A stretch of DNA of 64,000 bases from Monosporascus cannonballus (Eukaryota > Ascomycota > Sordariomycetes > Xylariales). Where the stretch lies: the NCBI GenBank assembly GCA_004154925.1, contig QJNS01000163.1, forward strand, positions 62,001 through 126,000, read 5' to 3'. This document shows positions 13,851 through 26,735 of the stretch, piece after piece (the stretch's first letter is position 1; each line of letters opens with the position of its first letter). The position numbers and the translations under genes were made by a program. The notes under the pieces are model-generated. The model made no database searches and was not told where the DNA came from. It worked only from the letters and a program-made list of their open reading frames with translations.

Positions 13851-14301
13851 AAATCTTTAATTACTTATAATATTATATTCGACTTTAAAATACTTCTATA
13901 TATACCGTAATCAGAAATAATATAGAATATTAAGTAATAAAAGAAATTCCTTATTATTATATATACATTAAAAGTCTTTATCGTTACAATAATTTTAATA
14001 TTTCGATTAACATTTTTATTCGGTTAAAACACTTATATAAATCGTTAAAAGGCTCTAATTAAAAAGCTCTAATATATAAATAACGTAATATTAATAGAAC
14101 TATTAATCGTCTTTTTTTTACTGTTTTAAAAGAAATCTTTTATAAAACAAGGTTAAAATTGTTAATTGTAAACTATGATTAATAGACGCATTAAACGAAT
14201 CAAAACGTACCAAAATTGAGGTCACAATAATTGCGTAATTCGTTAATATTTTCAACTCACTCGTTTTTAAAAATTTCGATTAAGAAATTATTATTAATTA
14301 T

Positions 14302-14717
14302 TTTAGAAACGGGGGCATCTGTTTCGAAAAGATTTATCTTTAATACTTAACGCAGATATATTACGACTAAATCTCGAGTAAAAAGGTTTGATTTTTTTCA
14401 AGACTCGAATTAATTTGATTAATTTAAGCGATTTAAGATTATATTATATAAATTATATAGATTTACAATATACTTAGGGAAAATAAAATATATAATAAAT
14501 TAATTTGTTTTATAAATAATATTTATTTAATTTCGTTTTTTACTTCGTAAGTTCATCCTTTAATTAAAGGTATCGTTTTTTAACTTACTGAAAAATCTAT
14601 ATATTTCTCAACGAGTAAATGTATAAAATATTTATCGCTTTATTATTATACATAAATTAAAATTTTATTTCGAATATGGTTTATACTACTAGGTAAATAT
14701 ATAATAGGTGTATTATA
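14302..14717 (+). repeat. Solo LTR-B, forward, RIP-degraded
   Basis: Aligns along its length with the well-preserved LTR at 40559-40980: 'aaacggggg', 'aatctcgagtaaaaaggt', the 'gatttaagcg' repeat region, 'ttaattaaaggtatcg', 'tttcgaatatgg', and an end 'aggtgtattata'. No internal domain is attached on either side. Confidence 0.65.
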
Positions 14718-16238
14718 TATTAATAGCTTTTTAAATAATAGCCGATAAATAATTACGGCTGAATTAAGTATAAGTTTTTTTAAATTTAGTAAACTCGATA
14801 TTAGAAAACTACGTTCAGAAAATAAAGAGTATATTCGATTTCTACTTTTAACTAGTAAAAAATTAATGACAAGATTTGATGATTTATTTCTTCTTAACAG
14901 ATATTCGAATTAATAGATAATATAGTATTTTCAATTATTCTATTTTAAAAATGTTTTATTGCCTTTTAGCAATAAGTTGTTTTCCTAAAGATATTATTAA
15001 TATTTAAAAATTTAAGCTTAAGAAATTCGATGAAAAAACTAAAAATATAAAGACAAATAAAAAGGCAAAAAACTATATTATTTAAGAAAAAACTATGAAT
15101 CGTGATAATAAAAATTCAAGCTGTAAAAAAAGAATTTTAAATTCGCTTAATAACAAAAATTTTAACTTTATTATTCAGTACAAATTACTTACCCGAAAAT
15201 ACCGTCTTATTTCTTAGTTATTATAAAATGCTAGATGTTAAAAGCTATAAGTTAATTCTCTTAAAAGTTTATAAAAATACTTTAACGAAATATTGTTAAA
15301 AGAATAATAAGTATTTTATAAGTACTTATTAGAAAACCGTTTTACAATTCTAACTTATTATTAAAAAATACTTACACAATTACCTTCACGATTGCTCGAA
15401 TATAATTAATTATATTTTCAATAAAATTGTAATTTTAAGAAAAGGAATACAAATATTATTGAGAAATCTGAATAGGAAATAATATATAGTTAAATAGCTT
15501 TATTCCTTCTACAAAATCAAATTAATGCCCGAATATATAATTAAATTTAATATTTTAGCGGTAATTTCGAATTTACTAAAAAACTCAATATTTTATTTTT
15601 TATATCACCTTAAAACCTTAAGTTAAAAACGAACCATATATAGAACTCAAAACGCGATCTTTTGCAAAATGTATTAATAAAGTTATTATTGCCAATAAAT
15701 ACACTTTTAATCGGTATTTCGAAAGATAAAGAAATTAGTAAACGAAGTAACTATAACGGTTTTGATTGTTGAATTAAAAAAAAGACGAAGATAAATCTTA
15801 AAAAACCAGGTTTAACATAAAATATTTTATCTATAGTAAAACGGGGTATTTCAAAAGCGAATATCGCTTTTGTTAAAAGAGATCTTAAGAAATAAGAAAT
15901 TCTTTAATCTTAAAAAAGGTTAACACGGTTATATATAAAATAAATAATAGAGTAGAAAAAAAGAAAAACAAGTTAATTCGATTTTCTTGTAGTTAAAACT
16001 TATTATTATTACAATTATCTAGATTTAGAACGTTATTTTACAGTACGAGAATTATTGTATATGCTAAGATTTTAAGGTTAAAGCCTGTAAATAATACCTA
16101 GAATAGATGGTTTTTAGAATAACTATAGAGCTAGGATATATTTGTTATTTCGATATATAAAGATATGGAGTATAAAACGAATACGGCTAATTCTCGCCAG
16201 ATATTAATAATTATAAATAATTGTTTTCTGAGTTTTGC
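14718..16238. other. AT-rich degraded DNA, no gene seen
   Basis: Stop-dense in all frames and with TpA excess. I recognise no domain, RNA gene or bounded element here. Presumably old RIP-mutated repeat. Confidence 0.6.
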
Positions 16239-16648
16239 TATAACGAATCTATTATATATCCACTTAGAGATATAAGCAGTATTCGAAAAAAGGTCTTTAT
16301 TGATAAGTAATAATAAGAGGAGAAATAATTTATAGGCTTATTTATTAAACAGATTTACGAAGTTCTTTTTTAATTAAAATACAATATCTTTAAAAAAGAC
16401 TAAAATTGATAATCAAGAAACGAAGTTAAAGAAGTATTAGTTTTATAAAAAAAATTAATTTAATATACGTATAAAATATATTGTAAATTTACATAATTTA
16501 TATAATCGAGTCCAAAAATGGTGACAATAACTAAATTAATTGAATTATTTCAAAAGTTAAGCTTTTCTGCTAGAGGTTTAGCTATGCCAAGCCCGTATTA
16601 GATTGTAAAAGTGAGATATTTTAAACAGAAATCTCTATTTCAATAACA
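16239..16648 (-). repeat. Solo LTR-B, reverse, with probable target duplication
   Basis: Reverse complement of the 40559-40980 LTR: begins 'tataacgaatctatta', contains 'agcagtattcgaaaaaagg', 'ggtttagctatgccaagc', and ends 'caataaca'. The flanks are TTTGC (16234-16238) and TTTAC (16649-16653), identical except for one G-to-A change of the RIP type, which is consistent with a 5-bp duplication. It therefore looks like a solo LTR left by recombination. Confidence 0.7.
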
Positions 16649-19600
16649 TTTACAAATTTCTAAAACATATTATATATTTAAAACATTTTTTCATAGGTTT
16701 CTATAATTTTACTCTATTTTGTAACCTATTACCATAACGATTATTTAATTTACTGATACACAAAAACGAAAAAGACTGAGATCTAAATCAGATAATAAAA
16801 TACTTACAGAACGAGATAATAAATATAAATGCATAAAAGTTTCTCGGAAGCGAGAATACTTTAAGTTTTATTATTTACATCCCGAATTCGAATAATAGTG
16901 AAAGATTATATCGTAGAAATATATATAATTTCTTTTCAATATTTTATATATAATACGAACTTTTAGATATAAAGCTAATTTTTTAGAAATTTATATTTTT
17001 GATATTGCGATCGGAAAGATATAAGACCAAAGATTATATTTAAAGCACTTGTCATTTTCGAAAATTAATTAGATAAGAAAAAGTGATTTAAATTTATTAA
17101 TAACTATTATTTTAAATATACGGCTAAGAACATCGCAAAATAAAGGTATTATTTTGGTCAATTACCTTGATTAAAAAAAAGTTAAAAGATTTTAAAATTC
17201 AGCTATCGAAGAACCTAATAATATAAAACCTTCTATAAAATTAGAAAGAAAATTGTCAATGGAATAAAAGTTACTTTTTTATATAAACATAAAACGCTTA
17301 AAATTATATTAGACTCAGAAATAAAATGTAATTGTATTTTGTAAAAAAAATAATTGAAATTTTTGGATTTCTTTTAAAAATATATATTAAAGTTGTTTAA
17401 ATTATTTATAATGAATGAAACCTTATTTAAGTAGAAGAATGCAGAAATATTTCTAAAACTCGAAAGGCTTTTTATACAAATTTAAGGATAGTAAGTTTAA
17501 GTGTTGCTAAATATAATAGATATTTCAAAATACGATGTAATTTTAGAAGTACTTTGGTTTTGTTTATATAATTTACAAATTAACTGGAACAGTAATACTT
17601 TTTAAAGATAATAAGATGGTTTTTTTAAAAAAAACCGAATGTTTTATTATATAATTAACAAAGTATAAATTTAGGATTATATTATTACGATATTTTCGAA
17701 ATTCTATAAATTTAAAATATTATTTATAGATAAAGCAAATTAGAAGATATTATTATATCGTTTATAAGATTATTGGATATTTATTAAGAAATGTACTATT
17801 TTAAATACTACAAAATTTATTATATAAATCTTAAAATACTAACAGCGTTATTAAATTATATTTAACCTCACGAATTTCTAGTAAATTGCTTAATATATAT
17901 AGTATTTAAATTTGAAAATAATATTTTAAAAAAATGGACTAAAATAGAGATACCGTTTATTAATAAGCAATTATATACTAAAAAGCAAATATTATTTTTG
18001 TTGAAAACGGATATTTTTTAATACTTATAAATATTTTTCAAAACAATATAAATAAAATAAAATAATATATAGTATTTCATTTTCTAAATACATATTGCTG
18101 TATTCAAATAAGTAAGGAGTAATTAATAATTACATTTAAAACGACATATATTAATTATAAATATACTATTATATCTTTAACATTTATTAACGTATTTGTA
18201 AACTTTTAGTAATTGGTTATAATTATTTTTAAAGAATTTTTAAATGATTTTCCATTCGCAAATTTCTATGATATACGTATTTGTTCGAAAATCTTAAAAA
18301 GTATAAGATGTAAGTTACCTGAATATTCTATATAACTTAATATAAATATGTGATATGTTTAAAAGCTAAACTTTTTGAAACCTAGTTTTTCCTTGATATA
18401 ATTCAAATTTAAACTTTTAAATGAAAAATGATTAAATATAGTCTTATTTTTTAAAAAAGCCGAATTTTGTTAATATCTATAAATATGAATATTTCCAATT
18501 CAGTTATATAATTCAATTACAAGTTAAACGAACATAACAAAATTATTAATGAAAAATATTATTAAGCTATATTTTAAAATCAAAATTATATTTTTAATAT
18601 ATTAGAACACTTTTATTCGTTAAAACGTTTACAAAAAGTGTTTATTCAAATTAATAAAAAATAAAATAATTTTATTAACATTTCTAATAAACGTTATATT
18701 AATAATAGACAAAATTAAAGAATACATATGTTTCTTGAACAGTAATTAATAGTTATCACATTATAAACATAGTAGTTTTTGAAAATATCTTTTAATATAT
18801 ACAATATAAATAATATTTTTTTGTATTGTAATTTTTATTTATAACATATGCTTTTTTAGGTTAATTAATAATTAAACATTTTACAAAATATTAAACGCCT
18901 TATAAATGCATGTAATATATATTCTTCATTATTTTTAAAACTATACAAATATAATCGAAATAATATATAATATATATATCGAGATAGTTTTATAATATAT
19001 CATTAATTATTCGTTAAAAAGTTATTAATACGTTCGTAAATCTTATTATCATAATCGAATATTTAAATAATTCGTGTTTTATTTCAAAGCTGTTTTTATT
19101 CATATTTTCTTTTAATTTTAACAAAATTTCTTCCATTTTTGAAATTGTGTAGAGTAAATTATTAAATTTTCTAAACTCGGGGTTTTCGTTCTATACATAA
19201 AATTAATAATATTCGATTTTTATTAATGATATCGTTTGATTATCTATATTTGATTACAAATTATAATTTTCAATTTTTTAAAAAAATACTAGGAATATAA
19301 ACTATTCTATAAGTAATTTTAAAAACTATATATATTTGTTCTATAACGTATGTTTTAAATATCATTTTATATTCTTATTTACTATATTTTAATAATTTTC
19401 TGCGAAATCCTTTTTGGAAAAGCTATTTTTATTCGTGTTGTTAAAATTATATATTACTTAAATTCTTTTATTTGCCGGGTCACTATTATAGATCGTAATT
19501 TACTTATCTAAATTGAATTTTAGTATAATTATCGATATATCGTACTTTTTTAATACGTTTTTTCATACATCTTATTTCTTTAAACAGTAAAAAATTTGTT

Positions 19601-19912
19601 ATATTTTTATATCTGTATTTATTACTATTTGTAATCGAATAATAAAACTCTTTTTAATATCGTATTTATTAATACAATATTAAACGAATTTTACTTAAAT
19701 AATCTCTTTTATTAATTAATGCTTTATATTAAGACAAATATGACTTTCCTATAATTATATCGTAATTTCCAAACATAATCTTGACGAAATTTATTATTTA
19801 ATATTATCCTTAATCAAACTTCTCAAAATAACTAATTTCGCGTTTAATTCTTTTGTTATAATAAGCGAAACCCTGACTTCCGATATTCGTAATTATATAA
19901 AATTTTGATTTA
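16649..19912. other. AT-rich degraded DNA, no gene seen
   Basis: About 3.3 kb of RIP-type sequence. Short A/T runs dominate and no frame stays open. No protein motif was convincing on either strand. Confidence 0.6.
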
Positions 19913-20256
19913 TATTATGATTGCACCTTATATCGCTACGTTACTGTAAGATAATGAACAGCTGTGAGCTGGGGTAAGGTGATCTCCGACCAGTCGTAGA
20001 GCAGATTCCAAGAAGTGAGTGTATTATGTTACTTTCATCTGGCGTTTCCCACTAGCTGCTAAAAGGTGGATTTACACTAGCAAGTGAGTCGGTGGCTGAT
20101 CGGTGGCTGGTCGGCTACCAGCCTTATCCTCATAGGGGCTGTATTCTTACAGCTACCAGGGCAAAAGATCGGTGGAATGATCGCAATTATGGCAATTATC
20201 CTAGTGCTTACAGATGTATATATACTGGAGCTCTTGCAGTAGACCAAGCCATAACA
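19913..20256 (+). mobile_element. Mini-LTR-like element (family 2), split by a MITE
   Basis: Without the inserted MITE (19944-20152 plus its 3-bp duplication) this is a copy of the 124-bp element at 29642-29765: ends 'tattatg...' and 'gccataaca', and shared core 'gcaaaagatcggtggaa'. It is flanked by a perfect 5-bp duplication ATTTA (19908-19912 and 20257-20261). TG...CA ends plus 5-bp duplication suggest a solo LTR of a miniature LTR retroelement. A small TIR element is the alternative, because TGTTACGGC and GCCGTAACA are also inverted copies. Confidence 0.75.
19944..20152 (-). mobile_element. Harbinger-like MITE, copy B (inverted)
   Basis: A 209-bp reverse-orientation copy of 9105-9312, with ends CTGTAAGATAATG and CATTCTTACAG-like, flanked by TTA (19941-19943) and CTA (20153-20155). 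It interrupts the family-2 mini element, giving a relative date: the mini element was there first. Confidence 0.85.
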
Positions 20257-20261
20257 ATTTA

Positions 20262-21808
20262 TATTTCTATAATAATTTAAATTTAATAAAAATATCTGAT
20301 ATAATACAATTTCTACCTATTTTTCGTAATTTATTATTACGGTACATTAATCTATTCCGATTTATATATCTCAAAAAAATACTATTATTATCTTTTTTGA
20401 TTATTACGTTTAAAATCTTTTAAAAGTTTCTGTTAGCTTTTTTAAATCTCGTTATTTTGCAGCTTTTTACAGGTAATTTCTTTTAATCCTTTTTCGACTT
20501 TATTAGATCCTATTTATCTTTTCGCATATAACGCATTAAATTATTATATTTATTATTTTTGCTAACGTATTTATTTTTATAAATATCGCGATTGTTTTTT
20601 TTTATTTTATTGTAATATTTTTTATTAAATCATCATTTTTTGCGTATTATACCACGTCCTATTTTGTGAAATTTTTGTCGGCTATTTATAAATCTAGAGG
20701 AAAATACGAATATTTACTTGAACAGTCTTTTTATCTTTTGAATTAGTAATAAAAATTAATTCAAATTAAAAATTAATAATAACCTTTTAGTAATATCTTT
20801 TAATTCTTCTCTAAATCGATTTTTTTTTCTTTCAATAATTAAATTACTTAAAATAAAACACAAGATTTTTTTAATACAAGTATTACTTTTCTTTTCGGAT
20901 AACTTCATAAAACCGTTTATTAATTAACTGAATCCTTTAAAGTAATAATTCGAATATGCTAATATTACTATTTATTATGTTTATTTTCTTATATTTTGTT
21001 TAAGAAATCGAATTTCGTAAAATACAATCGTTTAAAATATTAGTAAATAACATATTTTCCATTTAATACCAAATTTATATTATAATGTGCCATAGTAAAT
21101 AAAATATATTTTGCCGTACTAATTAGCAATTTCTTAGCGAATAATTTTTATTTACGTTTAATATTTCTTTAAGTATTCTTTTAAAACGTTTCGTTATTTC
21201 TTAAATACTTTTTAACCTAATCTTTCAGTTTTTCGTATTTTGTGCCAAATTAGTTATGATAATCACTTATATCTATATTAATTTCGAATTATATTAACAA
21301 TATAATTATTATTTTTCTTATTATTATTAAGTTATTTTATACATACAAAAATTCTATTGTTTTATAGATATTTCTTAGACTTTTGATATTTGTAAACTTT
21401 ATATTCTATTCTATTTTAGTGAATACATCTAATATGATTTTAAACTTATTTGTAAATAATATCATGTTTTATAAACCCTGGTATTATTTTATAAACAGTA
21501 TTATTATTATTGTTTTATGAAAATATATGAATATTTAATATATATTATAATTTATTATTATATTACTTTTATGATTTCGAATGTACTTAGCATATTATCG
21601 GTGATTAATTTTAATTGCTATCTTTATATAATCGGCTAGAAATTTAGATCGATTTATTTTAAAATGCCTTTTTTAAACTTTTGTTTAAAAAATTCATCAA
21701 AAAGAATTTCAATATAAATATCATTTATTCTTAATTTTGTTTTCAATTTTGCTAAATTAAGGTAATATCGTATTCAAAGATAAATTCTTTTTTTATAAAT
21801 CGTTGAAC
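20262..21808. other. AT-rich degraded DNA, no gene seen
   Basis: RIP-type sequence. Possibly reverse-strand retroelement remains (A/T-rich, no intact motif). Nothing callable. Confidence 0.5.
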
Positions 21809-21810
21809 TA

Positions 21811-23163
21811 CACTAATGGATCAATTGGATCCGTGCATTCCGATATCTCCACCTCTCAACTCCGAGCTATATTACCACCCTCTATCGTTTTTAAATACAA
21901 TAACTTAATAACCATAACATGGATTTTGATAAGGCTACTTCCGTTTTCGTCGCCAACCGTTACCTTAACGAAGAATTCAGTCCGGAAACCCGGGCCTTCA
22001 TGATTAGGGCCATGGTTGCGAGTGCAACCCAGACCCGAATGGCCGCGGCTATAAGGACAAAACGTTAGCGAATCGGAGAATAACTTTAACGCTTTATCAT
22101 ATACAGAACGGCTTATAATTTGTTACGGAGATACCGTTAACGGGTAATTTGAAATCGCTTAGCCTTATATTTTTATTAATTAAGTTATCGTTATTTTCAG
22201 AATACGTATTATAACTTTTAAAGAAAAACAGGTATTAATATTAATCGGTTAACGATAAAACGTTTTTTCCGTATATTTGCATTAAGAAAATAAGGTATAA
22301 CAAAAAAAATTAATTTTACGGCCGATAACGAACGTAAATATTTAAAATTTAATAACGAAACCTTTAAACGGTATAAAAAAATGTTTTTTTTTATTTTATT
22401 ATTTAACGAATATTCCGTACAAAACGTACCCGGACGTCCAGGTTAATAAATATTTCGTTTATCGTCGGAATATTATAAATAGAACCTGATAAATCCGAAA
22501 GTTTACGAGAAAATTACTTTTTCTATTATGGTCTGGGGATAATATAATAACGTAACGGCGAAGGCGGTTTTTTTCCCATCGTTTTTTACGAGGGAAATCC
22601 GAATTCACCCGGCGGCGGAATAACTTTTTGACATTATATCGAAATTTTCGAATAAGGTTTTTTTCCTTTTTACGAAATTAATAATCCTTTTATTCAAAAT
22701 AATGTTTTAAAATTTAAAGTTATCGCCGTTAAGGAATTTTTCGAAAAATATAGGATTTAAATATTCGAATAATCGTTATATTTGCTTAATTTAAATTTAA
22801 TCGAACATTTTTAACCCGTTTTAAAAGATAAAATCTACAAAATCGAACCCGAATTCGGATATTTACTTAATAACGAAAAAAAACCGTTACCGCACGTTCG
22901 AAATAATTAAAAACGCATAATCATAATTGGATCCCCGCCTTATAATAAAGCTTATTAAGTTATTCCCCAATAAATTAAGTGCCGTTCGTCGTACTAGGGG
23001 ATGGTATATACGGTTTTGAAGCCCAGCATTAAAGCTATATCATGATGTATATAGCTTTTTAATTGGATACGTTTTGATAAAGATATGTATTATTAAAGTT
23101 ATAGGGTTAATATAAAAGGGGGTGGATTGATGGGTGCGCACGGATCCAATTGATCCATTAGTG
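21811..23163 (+). mobile_element. Tc1/mariner element with perfect 26-bp inverted ends
   Basis: Both ends carry an identical 26-bp inverted repeat beginning CACTAATGGATCAATTGG (21811-21836; inverted at 23138-23163), flanked by TA dinucleotides (21809-21810, 23164-23165), the Tc1/mariner target duplication. Length 1353 bp and a single transposase frame fit the class. The inverted ends show no RIP damage at all and the first 150 bp of coding sequence are normal, whereas the rest is moderately mutated. Confidence 0.9.
21919..23019 (+). pseudogene. Tc1/mariner transposase, RIP-inactivated
   Basis: The frame opens at ATG 21919 and reads cleanly for 49 codons (N-terminus MDFDKATSVFV...), then stops at a TAG. 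Beyond that the same protein can be followed through stops. Near 22795-22835 it reads N-L-N-L-I-E-H-F-(W)-P-V-L-K, the Tc1 'DLNPIEHLW' signature after the catalytic DDE core. The C-terminus (22960-23019) reads FPNKLSAVRRTRGWYTRF, typical for Tc1-like proteins. The expected size is about 366 codons, normal for the family. Stops are mostly at TAA/TAG where CAA/CAG is expected. Non-functional. Confidence 0.8.
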
Positions 23164-23165
23164 TA

Positions 23166-24129
23166 TTTTTCAACCTTTATTTTTTCTTTTATTATTTCGA
23201 AAATTTCTCTCAATATCTATTGGAACGTTTTATATTTATTATAGATCTTTATTACTTTTTATTTTCGTTATTTTAAGATAAAATAAGAGGGCTTTTTATA
23301 GTAAGCTTAAATTAAATCACCGTATATTTAGGATGTCTTTTCGTTACAAAGTTTATTTATAAGATAACAATCGTTAATCGAATTAAAAAATACTTAAATT
23401 ATGATCGATAAAGAATTATATATAATAATAATAATTTAATTAAAGTTCTTTTAAAAGGTTCGAGTGAACAAAGTTCATAATCTCCTATAGTTCCTTATTA
23501 AATACTAACTAAATTAATTATACTATTTATATTAACTTTTCTAGAATAAAAGCTTTATTTTTATTTTCGAACCTTCTATAACCACGTTATATAATAGAAT
23601 AAAATTATTATAATTAGTATTTCGCAATTGTATGATATATTAATATATGACATTCAGTTATTAAAGGATTGTCTTCCAGTTAAAGCAAGGCATTGTTTTA
23701 TTTTTTATCGGAATTTATAGTTTTTTTTAAACGTTTATAGGTTGGTTTACTAATAATCATAAAATCGAGGATAGTATTTAGAATTTAACGATATTAGTAA
23801 ATTAAATTCTGTAATGTATAACCATTTAAAATGTATTTATTTATTAAATTCAAGTTATACCAGTTTATAGCAATAAAAATATCGAAAGATTTTTAACAAA
23901 TAAAATGCGTTAATTAAGAGTAGAAATATTAAAAATATATTAAATAACGACATTATGTCGTGATTTAGTATTATGTAATTATAGATTCAATAAGTATATA
24001 CATTTTTCGTCGATTAATTTGATTTCTATTAGCTTTTAAAGTTATTATAAATCTTATTGCGTTATATTCAATTGTTTTTTATGGATTTATTTTGATCTTA
24101 ATACTAAGAAAGATCCAAGTTACGTAACT
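23166..24129. other. AT-rich degraded DNA, no gene seen
   Basis: RIP-type sequence, presumably the continuation of the repeat into which the mariner element inserted. No open frame. Confidence 0.5.
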
Positions 24130-24420
24130 CGTTTATGTAAACCCGGCTGTTCTTCACAACCGGCCTTAACTTGAGTTGTAATATCAATAATTCGGCTTAT
24201 TAACTTATAAGCAATGAATTAATAATCCGATTTACTAACTTATTATTAATAAATTAATAATTTCTTACATAACTTAATCAATCTAATTTTTTAATTATTT
24301 CTTATTATAACGGTTTTTAAAAACTACAACCTATTAAATTGTAATACGATTTCTCTTTTTCTAAAAGTCGTGCTTTTAAAATTTCTTTTCTTAACAAATC
24401 TTTTCTTCTCTAATTATATC
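24130..24420. repeat. Fragment shared with 13705-13850
   Basis: Contains 'accggccttaacttgag' and 'ttgtaatacgatttct', matching the 13.7-kb fragment in the same orientation. Includes short internal repeats of 'acttattaataaattaata' type. Possible LTR. Confidence 0.4.
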
Positions 24421-25908
24421 AAATTATATTTATAAACGTCGCTTTTATAAAACTGAATAACATTACGCTATAGTTGATTAAAATAAAATAAAATATTTCG
24501 AAACTATACGATATTTCTTTTATTTTTTAGAAAGCCCTTCCTACTAAATAATAAAAGAATTTCGCGTAATACATAGTACGTACGTCATAATTAATTATAC
24601 AATGGGACAAACGTCTCTATCTCTGGAATTGATCACTATACTATAGAAATTCGTGGTTTAAAATAATTGATTATAGAAAAAGTTTTATTTGATTTTTTAT
24701 CCGGTTATTTCGTATTTGTCGTTAACGACAACAATATTAAATGTAAAATGCCAAGCTTATTACTTATACTTTTTAATTTTTAAACGAGCTTAAGAACTTT
24801 TTGCGTTGTAAAATAAAAGGAACAATAAAAATTTAAGGCTTTAAAAGTATAAACGTTATCGACTAAATTTTCGTTAATTTATAAATACTACTTTTATAAA
24901 ACGTTAATTAAAACGCGATCTTTAATCTTATCGTTATTACTAAAAGATTTTCAATAAACGTCAGGTATTTATAAGATTTTTAAAAGATTTTTAAATGTTT
25001 TCGGAATTTAAATATTTTTCTTCTTAATTAGATATTAAATAAATCTATTTTCTTCGTATATTTAAAGTTTTTTCCACTTTATATATTATATTAGCTTTTA
25101 TTTTTTATCTTTCTATCCCGTATAAGCTTTAATAGTATCTACTACTAGCTTTTATAAAAAGATACAAAAAATAAAATAAAGTTTAACTTTTAAAAACGAC
25201 TTTAGCAAATAGTGATTTTTTTTGAAATTTTATTAATACTTCTATATAGGCCGATAGATGTAAATTAAGTTTTTTACTAGATCATTTTGTTTAAACTTTT
25301 TTATAATAAAATAAATTATTTGCTCTTTTTGGACAATTAAACTTTTTAGCCTTTTGTAATTATAATATCTATTAATTTAATTATGTACGAACTTTAATTT
25401 TATCTGTAATTCTTAATATAATATCTTAAATAATTTTAATGTATATATTATTTTAACTTCAACACCTTTTTCGTATATATGTTTATATATATTATATATA
25501 ACTCTAAAATTGCCATTGCTTTAATAATATTAATATATTTGTAGATTTTAATATTATATATTAGTTGTATAATAAATAAATTTTAATCAAATAATTTCTT
25601 TATTAATTAATATAAAATCGTACGTAAATTTCGGATGTTTAATATTATAATTTTATGTATTTATTTCTGAAAGATTTAAATATATTAAATGATTTATAAT
25701 TTACGCCGATATATATTATAAAATTTTAATAAAGCGTCGAATAAACGTAATTCCTTATAGAAAACGATCTTATATAATAATTGGTATATATTACGAATGT
25801 TTTTCCAAATAATATACGAAAACGTTATAAATTTATTTAAACTAGGAATATACTGATATAGTATATTTCTATTATTCCATTTTCGCATAGAAGAAATTTA
25901 AAAATACA
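24421..25908. other. AT-rich degraded DNA, no gene seen
   Basis: No domain or bounded element recognised. Confidence 0.5.
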
Positions 25909-25913
25909 ATCGA

Positions 25914-26035
25914 TGTTACTGCACGAGAACAAGAACGTAGCTATTGCACCACTAAAAGTGAAACGTTGTCAGCTCGAGTACTGATCGCCTTGTTCTGCTC
26001 TATATATCTACAAGTTGTCACTTAGAACTGTGACA
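25914..26035 (+). mobile_element. Solo LTR of the TRIM element (family 1)
   Basis: 122 bp opening TGTTACTGCAC and closing ...GTGACA. It is closely similar to the terminal repeats at 30668-30791 and 31023-31146 and flanked by a perfect 5-bp duplication ATCGA (25909-25913, 26036-26040). TG...CA ends and a 5-bp duplication mark it as a solo LTR. Confidence 0.85.
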
Positions 26036-26439
26036 ATCGACAAAAACAGAGTATTATAATTCTCCGTAAATTTATATTCTTATATTTTTATAATAATATA
26101 GAAATTATAAAATTATTTTATTTTCATTAGTATTTTTTCATTTTGAAAAATAATAAATGTATTAGAATTATTTCAAAATTTTATAAATTCTGAAATATTT
26201 TATAAGCAATATATATATTTAAAATATGAAACTTTTTAATACTTTTTTAAGACATTAAATTTATTAAATTTTTTAATATATATTATACTGTGTTCTACGT
26301 ATTACCATTATATATTCTAAATATAAATCAAATTTTAATATAATATCGATAATTATATAATTAAATTTATTTAACGTTTTCTCGAAATTAATTCTCTTTT
26401 TAAAATATTAGTTTTATTTCTTTATAATTCTTTATATTG

Positions 26440-26735
26440 AAGTGGGGCGGGGTATTACACTTATGATCAGGCTCGGCTGACTAGAAAGCTCGGGTCTCGC
26501 ATGTATATTAAGAAGTTTTTTTTCGCCATAGATTCAATCCTTAGGTATAACCAGCCACCATCACCACTTAGCATATTTTCTATCATTTTAATTATCGAGG
26601 TTGAACACCAGTAATATAATCGAATTAAGTTCTTCATTTCGACAATCTCATGCCGTATCGTGATATACAATAGTCACTCGTATTAATCAAGACCAATTCT
26701 CCTCCCTCCTATCCCAATTAAATATATTATAATTA
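26440..26735. other. Less AT-rich insert of unknown nature
   Basis: About 300 bp with clearly higher GC than both sides ('ggggcggggtattacac' at the left, 'ctcctccctcctatccc' at the right). No inverted ends, duplication or domain found. Probably part of a younger or less mutated repeat. Confidence 0.4.
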
